From contig CAZPME010000008.1 in assembly GCA_964587885.1 (NCBI GenBank), forward strand, positions 15,439 to 79,438: a stretch of DNA of 64,000 nt. The letters run 5' to 3'. The translations under genes and the position numbers were made by a program. Shown piece after piece: positions 37,341-46,839 of this stretch. This stretch comes from UBA60 sp964587885. GTDB lineage: Archaea; Thermoplasmatota; Poseidoniia; Poseidoniales; Poseidoniaceae. Numbering within the stretch: the stretch's first letter is position 1; each line of letters opens with the position of its first letter. The notes beneath the pieces were generated by a model. It was given only the letters and a program-made list of their open reading frames with translations. It was not told the DNA's origin and made no database searches.

Positions 37341-40022
37341 ATGTCGTTTGCGAAAAAGCATCGAGTATTGCCGACTACAATTGTCGTGTTTTTACTACTC
37401 TCAACTCTAATTACTGTGGTCATTCCTTCCACTAGTGCTGGCACCGTAGACCGTATCGAAATCGACCAACAGCCCCCCATAATGCTTTCAGCAGATAGTC
37501 AAATGCAATTTACTGCAACAATGTATGATTCTTCAAATAATACCCTTTCGGAAATTGTTGAGTGGAGTGCTACCAATGGGTCAATCGACGGAGCAGGTTT
37601 GTTTACCCCATGGGCAACAGGGAATGTGTCTATCAGCGCAAATTCTGGGGTGGCATCGACATTTGTCAACATCAGTGTTGAAGCAGGATGGCCCAGTTCC
37701 CTTACCATAGAATCGAATCAATCTGAAATCGGTGTAGATTCAACCGCTCAATTGACTGCCTTACTTGCCGATGCTCGCGGTAATGAAGTTCAAGGCCACG
37801 CCTTGACTTGGTCTCCTTCCCAAGGTACAGTAAATGAGACAGGAGTTTGGTTTCCCGCTAGTGTTGGTGTAGCAAGCATTGAAGTGCATTGGGGTGAACT
37901 CTCGGCGACAATGAACATCACGGTAATTACCGGTCAACCTGCAAATTTGATACTCCCAACTGGTCTATCGGTACGCTATGGCCAGAGCATTACTATCGTG
38001 CCAGAAATTTATGATTCGCATGGTAATCTATTGTCTCTCGAAGATGCTGGTAGTCTGCAGTGGGCTGCAGATAGTGGTGTGATTTCTCAAACTGGGTCAT
38101 TTACGGGTAATGCCGTCGGGATTTGGAATATTTCATGTTCAACTGCAAATGGATTATTCGCTACAGTTGAAATTTCTGTAATCTCCGCAGCAATTGAGAG
38201 TTTGGAATTAGTTGCAGAAAACCGAGTATTCCGGGCTGATGAAGCGGTTGAAATTAGAGTCATTCGAAGCGATGTTTACGGAAACGTCGAGGATATTTCT
38301 ACCCCACTTTCAAATTGGTCATACCAATCGGGAGCACTTAGGTATGGAGAAAATGCTACTGAATGGCTACCCACCGTAGTCGGCAATTGGACTCTTAGTG
38401 TTGTTAGTGAAGGATTTACTGCGAGCATCACAATTGAAGTCGTACACGGTTATGCAATTGAATTATTATTGGTTACAGAAAATCAGAGAGTTAGTGCTGA
38501 TGACGATGCAGTAATCCATATGCAAGCCCGTGATATTCGCAATAATCGTTGGATAGTTACCGGCACATGGGAAGCAGAAAATAGCCTTGCAGAATCGTGG
38601 CTTGCCTCGTTTGGGACATGGGCAAACTTTGCCGCTACTAAGACGGGAGAATGGCAAATAACTGGTAGTTGGTTTGATGAGGAACAACAACAAATATTCT
38701 CTGACAATGTCACAATTGAAGTTTATGCTGGTGAATTATCAACCATTATTTTGCAGGGAGATGGCGCCACAGTTTCAGCCGACGAGGTGCTAGATTTAGC
38801 GCCGACAATGTTTGATTCAGATGGCAATCAAATCGGCACGGTCTTGCTAAACTGGACTGTTGATGGAGAAGACAAAACTACTGATTTCAGACTTCATCGC
38901 GGTGTCTATTATCCTTATTCGGTTGGGTTGCACGAAATCCGCGCCCAAGCCGCCTCAGCCTATGCCAGTGTGATGATTCAGGTAACTCATGGTCAGGCAC
39001 GCACATTAAGCATCAGTGTAGCCAACAATCTGTCGATCAATTCAGGCGAGGAAGGAGAGATAACATTCACAGTTTACGCTCAAGATTTATCCGGAAATTC
39101 CTTCTTAGTCGACGAATTGACTTGGGATATTCCTGAATATGCTGGTGAGATTAGGGCTGGAGGCGATAGTGGTGAATGGATATTAAGCGGAAAGAAAGCC
39201 GGTGATTGGCGTTTCACGCTATATTCGGGAGATGCTCAATTTGACCTTTTGGTCAAAGTTAATGCTGGTTTAGCGGCACGTATTGAAGTTGTCATTTCTT
39301 CGGATTATTATCATCAAGGTGACGAGATGATACTCGATGTGAGGGTTTATGATTCATTCAACAATTCTCTCAAAGTAATACCTTCTGATATGACGGTATC
39401 CTCTACTGCCGGCCCAGCAAGTCACGTCAGCGAGGGTAGTTGGAAAGTGATGATGGATACAGGCGGTAGTGACCACGCTGTAACCGTACGTTATGATGAG
39501 TTAACCGAACAGAAATTCTTCGATGTACAAGGGGCCCTCTTAGGGGGTGCATTAGGTTCCTCTGATGCCGTAGTCCTTGGCGGTACGATGTTCATGGCCT
39601 TGATTCTCATTTTTCTTGTTTTAGCAATACGACGCGGACGTCGAGATGAAAATGCCACCGAAGGAGAGAAGCACTCACCTATTCTAGGTGATTCTACCCT
39701 TTCATCACAACCACCTGCGTCTACAGTTTCAGCTCAGCCGCAGGAAAACCAGCCTGAGGCGACTGAAACTTCACAACCGGGCCAGCCTCAATCTGGTTCA
39801 ACCTCTCCAGCCTCCACTTCCTTAGATACTGCTTCGGCTGCTTTGGAAACTCCCGCGCCAGCCGACCCAGCCAAAGAGGCTGCTCAAAGGGCCAAAGCCA
39901 CAGGCGTTATGGTTGCAGCCGAAGGTACAACTCAGGGTCAATCGGGATGGTATTACGACACTACTGGAACGTTGACGAATTGGGAAGTCGATGCTGAAGG
40001 AAGGTGGAATAGGATACAATGA
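37341..40022 (+). CDS. Surface protein with eight Ig-like repeats, TM and GQSGWY cytosolic tail
   Basis: 893 residues. The signal peptide is MSFAKKHRVLPTT then a hydrophobic core ending PSTSAG (1-35). Eight Ig-like (Big2-type) repeats of about 85-95 residues follow, each with the pattern: strand, SADxxxxL, DxxGN, W, G, aromatic-P, VG. They correspond one-to-one in order with the eight repeats of the preceding giant protein. The juxtamembrane GGALGSSDAVVLGG leads into a TM helix (about 748-770), a basic stop-transfer RRGRR, a Ser/Pro/Gln-rich linker of about 80 residues and the terminal GQSGWYYDTTG, NWEVDAEGRWNRIQ. ATG 37341 is selected by the signal peptide; ATG 37314 is nine codons upstream. 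Function unknown; surface adhesion or receptor role inferred. Confidence 0.88.
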   Translation: MSFAKKHRVLPTTIVVFLLLSTLITVVIPSTSAGTVDRIEIDQQPPIMLSADSQMQFTATMYDSSNNTLSEIVEWSATNGSIDGAGLFTPWATGNVSISANSGVASTFVNISVEAGWPSSLTIESNQSEIGVDSTAQLTALLADARGNEVQGHALTWSPSQGTVNETGVWFPASVGVASIEVHWGELSATMNITVITGQPANLILPTGLSVRYGQSITIVPEIYDSHGNLLSLEDAGSLQWAADSGVISQTGSFTGNAVGIWNISCSTANGLFATVEISVISAAIESLELVAENRVFRADEAVEIRVIRSDVYGNVEDISTPLSNWSYQSGALRYGENATEWLPTVVGNWTLSVVSEGFTASITIEVVHGYAIELLLVTENQRVSADDDAVIHMQARDIRNNRWIVTGTWEAENSLAESWLASFGTWANFAATKTGEWQITGSWFDEEQQQIFSDNVTIEVYAGELSTIILQGDGATVSADEVLDLAPTMFDSDGNQIGTVLLNWTVDGEDKTTDFRLHRGVYYPYSVGLHEIRAQAASAYASVMIQVTHGQARTLSISVANNLSINSGEEGEITFTVYAQDLSGNSFLVDELTWDIPEYAGEIRAGGDSGEWILSGKKAGDWRFTLYSGDAQFDLLVKVNAGLAARIEVVISSDYYHQGDEMILDVRVYDSFNNSLKVIPSDMTVSSTAGPASHVSEGSWKVMMDTGGSDHAVTVRYDELTEQKFFDVQGALLGGALGSSDAVVLGGTMFMALILIFLVLAIRRGRRDENATEGEKHSPILGDSTLSSQPPASTVSAQPQENQPEATETSQPGQPQSGSTSPASTSLDTASAALETPAPADPAKEAAQRAKATGVMVAAEGTTQGQSGWYYDTTGTLTNWEVDAEGRWNRIQ

Positions 40023-40031
40023 GGTGCGAGA
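40020..40031 (+). promoter_or_regulatory. Stop-overlapping Shine-Dalgarno of the third surface gene
   Basis: TGAGGTGCGAGAATG: the stop of the second surface gene overlaps GAGGTG, six bases (GCGAGA) before ATG 40032. It couples the two surface genes. Confidence 0.75.
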
Positions 40032-42866
40032 ATGCGCAGAATATGTATCATTATCATCGCCATATTACTGTTGTCGGTATTTACTACGGACCCAAAATTA
40101 TTACAATTGGAAAACCCAAGAGATTTTGCTTTGCCAGGTTGCCCTGAAGAGCCCGCTGCTGTGTCAATAGAAATCACGCATTCTGGTTCTGGTTCGGTTC
40201 CAGCCGACCAACATTTGCAATTGACTGCTATTGTCAAAGACTCCAGTTCCCAAACACTTGGCGTTTTTCCAACTTGGGGAGTATCGAATGGTTCAATCAC
40301 CTCAGATGGATTATTCACACCATTAGCAACTGGAGAGGTAGAAGTGTGGGCGTGTATCGGTGAGGTCAATCAGTCGAAAACTCTCACAGTGTTACAAGGT
40401 GAGACGGTCTCCGCAGAATTACAATTGTCTGATTATCAGATTACTTCCGATGAAGTTGTGCAACTCTTGCCCAAGAAAATCGATAGCAAAGGAAATCGGG
40501 CTGATACCTTTGTCCCGACTGAGAATTTTTCCTTACCAGTGGGTAGCAATATCTCAGGTGGTCAAATATTGAATTGGTTTCCTGGTCCAGTTGGAAATCA
40601 TACAATTTCTGCAAATGTATTGGGCTATTCGGTAAGTGTTCAGGTCAACGTTTCTTTTGGGCAAGCGGTGGGGATTGGGATTGAATCATCGTCAAATGAA
40701 ATAACCTCGGATCAATCGCTTGAATTAGCGCTATCAATTTTGGACGGCAAGGGAAATACTCAACCAATTATTGGTGAATGGTACTCAAGAAATAATACCG
40801 AATTGCCGCTATCAATAACCAATACGAGTGCATTAGTCGAAGGAAATGTGGCTGGAATATGGCGTGTAATTGCCAATTATTCTGGTGCCGAGACCAATGG
40901 CTCGACCTGGACTACCTATCGCGATATTACCGTAATACATGGTGCCTTAACGGCGACAAGGATTGACGGATTCATCATTAGTCGCAGTGGCCAAGGTAAT
41001 GACCTTGGACAACTTAGCGGCACTCTCCAAATGAATTCAGATGATCAATTAGTTTTATCACCGCGCCTTGAAGATGCCGACGGGAACATTCTCCCAACTA
41101 CTGGATTAACTTGGAAATTGGAATCCGACAACATCGCATTTCCCGAAACTTCGTCTAACAACTCATTTACCTTCTCACCGGTGCAAACTGGAAATTATAT
41201 TGTGACTCTAACTCCTGCAGAGGGCATCCCCGAGCGTTTGACTATTGAGGTTAGGCATGGAGAAGCTGAAGCGATTGAAGTGTATTCAGGGGCTAGTGAA
41301 AACCTCGTGGTTTCAGTAGGTCAAAATCTAAGTTTTGAGGTGTTTGGTGTCGATAGAGACGGCAATAATTTCCCCTTGGATGTCGAATGGTTTATTCCCG
41401 AACACACGGGAAATATCAGCAATGGTTCACTTGGAGTGGGAAATTATGTCTTTACTAGTTCGCGTGACACTCCAATTAGAATACACACATTAAAAGCAAT
41501 AACAGCACTCGGAAAACACGATGTTCTTGTCGATGTTAGAATTGGCATATTGCATCATTTACAGATTGATTATTCGCCATTGGAAGGTGTTCAGGGTGAA
41601 GAGTTACAGATTACTATCACCGGAAGAGACCTAAATGATAATCAAATTCCGATTGCCTTGGATGATGTAATTTTGACCTCATCGGCGGGAACTGCCGAAT
41701 ATAGGAATGGCAAGCATTATCTTTACCTTGAGGAGAGTGGAGTACAACATCAGATAACCGCTGAATACGAAGAATTGCCGCCAGCAATGGTATTTATCGA
41801 TATTCAAGCGACGATTTTTGGTGGAGTCCTAGGTTCGTCGGAAACGGTTATCATCGGGGGGATTGCGATATTATCGGTGATATTACTCGCTCTCGCTGTG
41901 ATGATTTACAAGATATCGGGCCGGCGAAAAAAGAGTGATGATGAATTAATTGAGGAGATGGTACAAACTAATGAAACATCACAATCTCCAGAATTATCTT
42001 CACCTGAATCTATTGGAGATTCATCGGGACTTAGGCCTGAAACTGAAATTTCCTTGCCTGTAATAATGCCATTGAATCTAGTACCACCACCACCCCTAGC
42101 AAATATGCCAGCAATCGCATCTGTACCACAATCAGCAATGGTCCCACCAGTTGCCCAGCCCTCTCAGCAAATATCTCATGGTGGATTGCCTCCTCCCCTA
42201 CCTGCTCCAATGTTGGCTCATCCACCCGCACCCCAATCAGCAACCTCTCTTTTGCCACCAGTTGTTCCAACTTCCATGCCTGCAGGAAACATGTTTCAGC
42301 CTCACCCACAGGAATCACCTCAAGAGGTAATGGTAACCCAACCCCAAGCAGAAGTAGACCCAAACTCACATACTCCAGAACTTCAAGTTCCAACCCAATC
42401 ACTATTGCCAACATCACAAGAATCCGATTTAGGTCAAGCAACGATTGATTTGTCAGATTCACTTTCTGCGTTGGGGCCTATAGGCATGGTTGAGGTATTG
42501 GATGAACCAATTACTGAAGCAGAACTACCAATTGAAACTGAGCAACAAGCCCAAGAACAATCCGCGCTAGAAAATGAAAGTGAACCGGAAACTGAGCCTG
42601 AATCACCTGCTGTAGCCGATATTGAAGACCCTTTCCCAGCCCCTTTATTGGAAACCGATGGCGGCTGGGGTGATGATGACCCGTTCGGAGATTGGGGTAG
42701 TGGTGTGGCCAATTCACGGGCCCTTGGCTTGATTGATACCTTCAATGGGCCAATGTCGAATGATGGAGTACTTCTAGAGCCGGAACAAGGTACCATTCGT
42801 GGTCAATCGGGTTGGTACCGAATGACTGATGGAACAAGGGTTGAATGGAAGTACCCAACTCAATAA
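40032..42866 (+). CDS. Surface protein with six Ig-like repeats, TM, Pro/Gln-rich tail ending GQSGWY
   Basis: 944 residues. A signal peptide (MRRICIIIIAILLLSVF) precedes six Ig-like repeats (about 38-600) that match repeats 1 and 4-8 of the two upstream paralogues, so two repeats appear missing or deleted. The juxtamembrane GGVLGSSETVIIGG closely matches the second protein, followed by a TM helix (about 612-636), KISGRRKK, and a 300-residue cytosolic tail that is first Pro/Gln-rich (PPPPLA, HPPAPQ), then Glu/Asp-rich, ending IRGQSGWYRMTDG then TRVEWKYPTQ. The long, low-complexity cytosolic region with a conserved terminal motif suggests a docking platform; that is inference. It overlaps the convergent panB stop by seven bases. 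Confidence 0.88.
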   Translation: MRRICIIIIAILLLSVFTTDPKLLQLENPRDFALPGCPEEPAAVSIEITHSGSGSVPADQHLQLTAIVKDSSSQTLGVFPTWGVSNGSITSDGLFTPLATGEVEVWACIGEVNQSKTLTVLQGETVSAELQLSDYQITSDEVVQLLPKKIDSKGNRADTFVPTENFSLPVGSNISGGQILNWFPGPVGNHTISANVLGYSVSVQVNVSFGQAVGIGIESSSNEITSDQSLELALSILDGKGNTQPIIGEWYSRNNTELPLSITNTSALVEGNVAGIWRVIANYSGAETNGSTWTTYRDITVIHGALTATRIDGFIISRSGQGNDLGQLSGTLQMNSDDQLVLSPRLEDADGNILPTTGLTWKLESDNIAFPETSSNNSFTFSPVQTGNYIVTLTPAEGIPERLTIEVRHGEAEAIEVYSGASENLVVSVGQNLSFEVFGVDRDGNNFPLDVEWFIPEHTGNISNGSLGVGNYVFTSSRDTPIRIHTLKAITALGKHDVLVDVRIGILHHLQIDYSPLEGVQGEELQITITGRDLNDNQIPIALDDVILTSSAGTAEYRNGKHYLYLEESGVQHQITAEYEELPPAMVFIDIQATIFGGVLGSSETVIIGGIAILSVILLALAVMIYKISGRRKKSDDELIEEMVQTNETSQSPELSSPESIGDSSGLRPETEISLPVIMPLNLVPPPPLANMPAIASVPQSAMVPPVAQPSQQISHGGLPPPLPAPMLAHPPAPQSATSLLPPVVPTSMPAGNMFQPHPQESPQEVMVTQPQAEVDPNSHTPELQVPTQSLLPTSQESDLGQATIDLSDSLSALGPIGMVEVLDEPITEAELPIETEQQAQEQSALENESEPETEPESPAVADIEDPFPAPLLETDGGWGDDDPFGDWGSGVANSRALGLIDTFNGPMSNDGVLLEPEQGTIRGQSGWYRMTDGTRVEWKYPTQ

Positions 42867-43684
42867 GATTCGTCTTGACTGGGGAAATCACCCGAACGCA
42901 CATCAGTACAAAATTGATTCAAAGCCCCTTCGATTTGTTCCTCTAGATTTAGGTAGCGGCGCAGGAAACGTGGGCTGAAATCAGTTGTAATACCTAACAT
43001 GTCGTGAAGTACGAGAACTTGACCGTCGCAATCGTTACCGGCGCCAATGCCGATAGTTGGAATATTGATCGCTTCAGAAACTTGTTTCGCTAGCCCAGCG
43101 GGTATTTTTTCTAGTACAATAGCAAAACAACCAGCAGTTTCCAATGCCTTTGCATCGGCAATTAATTTCTCAGCCTCTTCATCTTCCTTAGCCCGTACTG
43201 TGTAGGTACCAAATTTGTAAATTGACTGGGGGGTAAGGCCAAGATGCCCCATGACTGGTATGCCCGCAGATAATATTCTCTTTACAGACTCACCAACTTC
43301 AGAACCTCCTTCAAGTTTTACAGCATGTCCTGATGATTCTTTCATTATTCGAATTGCCGAATCAAGAGCGATACGTGAATTCCCTTGGTAGGTGCCGAAT
43401 GGCATATCTACGACGATAAGAGCCCGGTCGACAGCACGTTGAACACATTGAGCATGGTAGATCATTTGGTCGAGAGTAATCGGTACAGTAGTGTCGTGAC
43501 CAGCCATCACGTTTGCAGCCGAATCTCCAACCAAAATCACGTCCACACCTGAGCGGTCGACGAGTTTGGCTAGAGAGAAATCATAGGCTGTTAGCATGGT
43601 GATTTTTTCACCAGCCTGCTTCATCTCCTGCAGGGTTTGCGTAGTAACTTTACGGGCTGCGGAATGAACAGACACCTCTCTCAC
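42860..43684 (-). CDS. panB: 3-methyl-2-oxobutanoate hydroxymethyltransferase (ketopantoate synthesis)
   Basis: PanB adds a hydroxymethyl group from methylene-THF to alpha-ketoisovalerate in pantothenate/CoA synthesis. The sequence shows the whole TIM-barrel family signature: ITMLTAYDFSLAKLVD, VILVGDSAANVMAGHDTT, VVDMPFGTYQ, AVKLEGG, GIPVMGHLGLTPQS, IVLEKIPAGLA and IGIGAGNDCDGQVLVLHDMLG. Length is about 274. The start is uncertain: GTG 43684 gives the N-terminal helix expected of the family, GTG 43675 is possible, and ATG 43624 is probably too short. A cofactor supply from folate agrees with fhs elsewhere in the window. Confidence 0.94.
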   Translation of the reverse strand: MREVSVHSAARKVTTQTLQEMKQAGEKITMLTAYDFSLAKLVDRSGVDVILVGDSAANVMAGHDTTVPITLDQMIYHAQCVQRAVDRALIVVDMPFGTYQGNSRIALDSAIRIMKESSGHAVKLEGGSEVGESVKRILSAGIPVMGHLGLTPQSIYKFGTYTVRAKEDEEAEKLIADAKALETAGCFAIVLEKIPAGLAKQVSEAINIPTIGIGAGNDCDGQVLVLHDMLGITTDFSPRFLRRYLNLEEQIEGALNQFCTDVRSGDFPSQDESY

Positions 43685-43735
43685 CGTAACTGCGGACTAA
43701 CGAAATAGGTTTCAACCCCTCGCAGTGGCGAAATG

Positions 43736-45406
43736 CTACTCTGCTTCGGAAATAATGCCAATGAAGTCGCAGAATTCGTCAACGTCAATGGCTCCATCAT
43801 TATTTGCATCAGCTTCATGGAAGTACATTCTTATTGCAACATGTTCATCTGATTTTAATCCCAATCCAGCTATTGCTTTTGTGAATTCTCTCAAATTTAT
43901 GCTTTTGTTATTATTTTTATCTGCGGCTTCGAATGCTTCATGTAGTCGCATTTTTTCGACTTTATCAGGTTCCGAAATCATCATTTTGAAAGTATCCCAA
44001 GGTGTTATTTCAGGATTAGCGTTCTTTTGACCATATGTTTTGTATATTGCAATGCCTAAAACTACTGCTACACCTGCACCAATAAATGATTTTGAACCCA
44101 TCAAAATAAGCAAAATAATACCAGATATAATTCCCATTATTTGGGTGAATGGGTAAAGCGGAGATTTCCATACTGGATTATACCATGAATGCGACTTTGC
44201 GGACCTACGTAGAACAATTACGCATGCATTGATAACGATGAAAATCATAATTTTGAAACCGGATGCTAGTTCTGCTACATCATGAACTGGCAGAAAGATG
44301 ATTGCTAAAGCCATAGCCAATCCAGTACCAATGATTGCGATATGGGGTGTTTGGAATTTAGGGTGCACGTTTTCCAGTGCTTCTGGGAGGAGATTGTCTC
44401 GAGCCATAGCAAAGGGAAAACGGGATGAGGCCATTATTCCTGCTAGTGCCATTGAAGTCATAGTCAAAACCGCTAGTAGTGCCGCAATGATTCCCATATT
44501 GCTGCCGCCTACAGCAGTTGCGAAAATGTAGATCGGGTCTTCTCTAGCATGCCCATCGCCTTTCATGAATCCACTCGGATCTACAGTGGCGGCCATTATG
44601 AGGGTAATGAAAACGTATAATGCGCAACTAATCAACAATGAGAGCAAAATTCCATACGGTATGTTCCTACTTGGGTTCTTTATCTCTCCACCTACTGCCG
44701 CAATTTTTGTTACACCTGCATATGATACGAATACGAATGCTGAAGTTGTTGCTATTGCTTTCCAATCGGAACCAAATGCCTCTTTCGAACTGACTGCCTC
44801 CCAATTCATGTCCATAGTTAGTGCAGCATAAATTGAGATTGTGAAAAGAAAGGTAATGGCAATCAACACAATTGGAGCTTGTATTTTCTTGATTCTCTTA
44901 ACTCCCAATATGTTGATGACGACAATTAGTATCAAAAGAACCATTGCAGCAATTTCTATGTTTATGTTGACTCCAATAATTTCCTCTAGAACCCAAAGGT
45001 ATGCTTTAAATCCAATTAGTGCGAAAGCAGATTTGAGCATGAAATTTGCCCACAAACCTAGGCCCGCAATAGTACCAAACATGGGTCCAAATGTCCTTTC
45101 TACATAGACATATGAACCACCCGATGACGGCATTGCTGTTGCTAGTTCTGCCTTTGAAATCGCTCCAGGCAGGACAACTATTGCTGCCAGCAGGTAGGCG
45201 ATCCAAATGCCACCTACTGGTACAGTGTCACCTCCCATCTCCAGCATTGCCAGTGCAGGTAGTACGAATAGGCCAGAACCTAACATTGCCGAGAGTGAAA
45301 TTATTACAACAGAAAATAGTCCTAATTTCCTCTCTAAAGTGTCCGATACTTTATCGATTGGTTTCAATAAAGTGTCAATAATATTGGAGACAGTTAATCT
45401 AGTCAT
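43736..45406 (-). CDS. APC-family amino acid permease with C-terminal EF-hand pair
   Basis: 556 residues. About residues 25-450 are an APC-superfamily transporter with roughly 12 hydrophobic helices and signatures LSAMLGSGLFVLPALA (helix 1 unwound region), AELATAMPSSGGSYVYVERTFGP, FVSYAGVTKIAAVGGEIKNPSRNIP and MASSRFPFAMARD. The cytosolic C-terminus (about 480-556) carries two EF-hands: DKNNNKSINLREF at 496-508 and DANNDGAIDVDEF at 533-545, both with acidic residues at loop positions 1 and 12. Substrate is probably a neutral or aromatic amino acid, not determinable. The EF-hand fusion suggests calcium-controlled transport. It lies 50 bases downstream of the AmnA-AmnD-like fusion on the same strand. 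Confidence 0.9.
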   Translation of the reverse strand: MTRLTVSNIIDTLLKPIDKVSDTLERKLGLFSVVIISLSAMLGSGLFVLPALAMLEMGGDTVPVGGIWIAYLLAAIVVLPGAISKAELATAMPSSGGSYVYVERTFGPMFGTIAGLGLWANFMLKSAFALIGFKAYLWVLEEIIGVNINIEIAAMVLLILIVVINILGVKRIKKIQAPIVLIAITFLFTISIYAALTMDMNWEAVSSKEAFGSDWKAIATTSAFVFVSYAGVTKIAAVGGEIKNPSRNIPYGILLSLLISCALYVFITLIMAATVDPSGFMKGDGHAREDPIYIFATAVGGSNMGIIAALLAVLTMTSMALAGIMASSRFPFAMARDNLLPEALENVHPKFQTPHIAIIGTGLAMALAIIFLPVHDVAELASGFKIMIFIVINACVIVLRRSAKSHSWYNPVWKSPLYPFTQIMGIISGIILLILMGSKSFIGAGVAVVLGIAIYKTYGQKNANPEITPWDTFKMMISEPDKVEKMRLHEAFEAADKNNNKSINLREFTKAIAGLGLKSDEHVAIRMYFHEADANNDGAIDVDEFCDFIGIISEAE

Positions 45407-45456
45407 GACAACACTCTCTCAGCCTATTTCCGCTCAAGATTTTAGGGCTAATAATT

Positions 45457-46839
45457 CTAATTACTGAATATTGCAATAACCTTCATTTCAACGGCGATAG
45501 GTGTTGGAAGGGAACTAATTTCCAATGTGGTCCTAGTTGGCTGAATTTCTCCAAAAAATTCTGCATATACTGAATTGTATTCTGCAAAATCTCTATCCAT
45601 ATTAATCAAGAATGATGTAACATCTACAACACTCTCAATACCCAATCCTGAATCTTCAAGTATTCTTTTGATGTTTTCAATACATGCAATAGTTTGTGCT
45701 TTCATATCATAATCCAATAAGTCACCCGAAGAATCTCTTACAGGTCCACCTGGGATTTCATTTGAATGAGGTTGTCTAGGGCCCACTCCTGAGAGATAAA
45801 GCAAATCCCCAACTTTCCTTGCGTGAGGATATGCACCCACAGGTTTTGGTGCATTTTCAGAATTCACTAGTCCATCATCTGTAACTTTGGAAATCTCATC
45901 GCTATTTTCTTCATCGGCATCTGCATTTTCGACATCAAGGACATCCCTATCACCAGAGTAATATTCTACATCATCTTCATCGTATTCCTTGTCTCCAGAA
46001 CTGTTCGGGTTAGGGCTCAAGCAAACTACTGCTCCGCCAGCTCCGTGTAATGCCTCATAGGCTAGGACCTCACCTTGCAGATTATTGGTTTGACCATTTA
46101 CTCCCGAAAGGAACCACATCGGTTTGAAAGAAACCACTTTTTGCACCCGGACTTGACTGTGAATCTGACGTGATAATTGAGCTACATCCTCGACCCTTCC
46201 TTCGGATAAGAATTCAAGAATCTTCTGATTCCACTCATCATCTTTGAGTGAATGAATCTTGTCGTCTTGGGGAGAAATAGGTTCGGTAAACATTCGATTA
46301 GACAGGCTCATTGCACAGATGATGGCAACCTTGCGGCCAGTCTTTTCTATTGCATCGAGACAAGATTTCGCTAGAACAATTGTTTCAGCCCGATTGGAAT
46401 ATACATTGCTTGAAACGATGCTAACCGGCAAGCGATTATCTGGATTAAGTAAACTCACTGCTACTACCGAACCGACATCGATAGGAAATCCGTAATAATT
46501 TACGCCGCGACTATCAAGTCCGCGTTCTCTATTGGAGACATTCCACGCTTCGGCTAATGCGACATCGACATTGAAGTCATATGGCATTGACCCCAAGTCA
46601 TGAAAATCTGCATCGACTAAAGTCCACTTTGGATTGGGGTCGGTAATCAATTGATGACCGATAATACTTGGCCAGGTAGTTGAATAAATAATGATTGAAT
46701 CTGCACCGCTGTCGATAATGCGTTGACGTAATTCTTCAAATCCCTGACGTAAACGCATCCAACCTTCATTTTGCTCGGCTGCTAATAGTGGGTGGGGGTG
46801 GACTGGCACTATTGCTGACATTACTACTTCGCCACTCAT
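45457..46839 (-). CDS. amnA-amnD: Fusion of 2-aminophenol 1,6-dioxygenase alpha-like domain and 2-aminomuconate deaminase-like Rid domain
   Basis: 460 residues. The N-terminal ~270 are a LigB-type class III extradiol dioxygenase fold. It keeps HPHP near the start but has STTW where the catalytic beta subunit has SPHW, so it looks like the non-catalytic alpha subunit (AmnA-like). An Asp/Glu-rich linker of about 60 residues leads to a RidA/YjgF domain (about 330-460) with GDLLYLSGVGPRQP, GPVRD and PTRTTLEISSLPTP, the features of the 2-aminomuconate deaminase (AmnD) branch, including the substrate-carboxylate Arg. The ATG overlaps the upstream AmnB-like stop (ATGA), so start 46839 is firm. It would hydrolyse 2-aminomuconate after ring cleavage and dehydrogenation. 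Substrate is inferred from homology. Confidence 0.85.
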   Translation of the reverse strand: MSGEVVMSAIVPVHPHPLLAAEQNEGWMRLRQGFEELRQRIIDSGADSIIIYSTTWPSIIGHQLITDPNPKWTLVDADFHDLGSMPYDFNVDVALAEAWNVSNRERGLDSRGVNYYGFPIDVGSVVAVSLLNPDNRLPVSIVSSNVYSNRAETIVLAKSCLDAIEKTGRKVAIICAMSLSNRMFTEPISPQDDKIHSLKDDEWNQKILEFLSEGRVEDVAQLSRQIHSQVRVQKVVSFKPMWFLSGVNGQTNNLQGEVLAYEALHGAGGAVVCLSPNPNSSGDKEYDEDDVEYYSGDRDVLDVENADADEENSDEISKVTDDGLVNSENAPKPVGAYPHARKVGDLLYLSGVGPRQPHSNEIPGGPVRDSSGDLLDYDMKAQTIACIENIKRILEDSGLGIESVVDVTSFLINMDRDFAEYNSVYAEFFGEIQPTRTTLEISSLPTPIAVEMKVIAIFSN

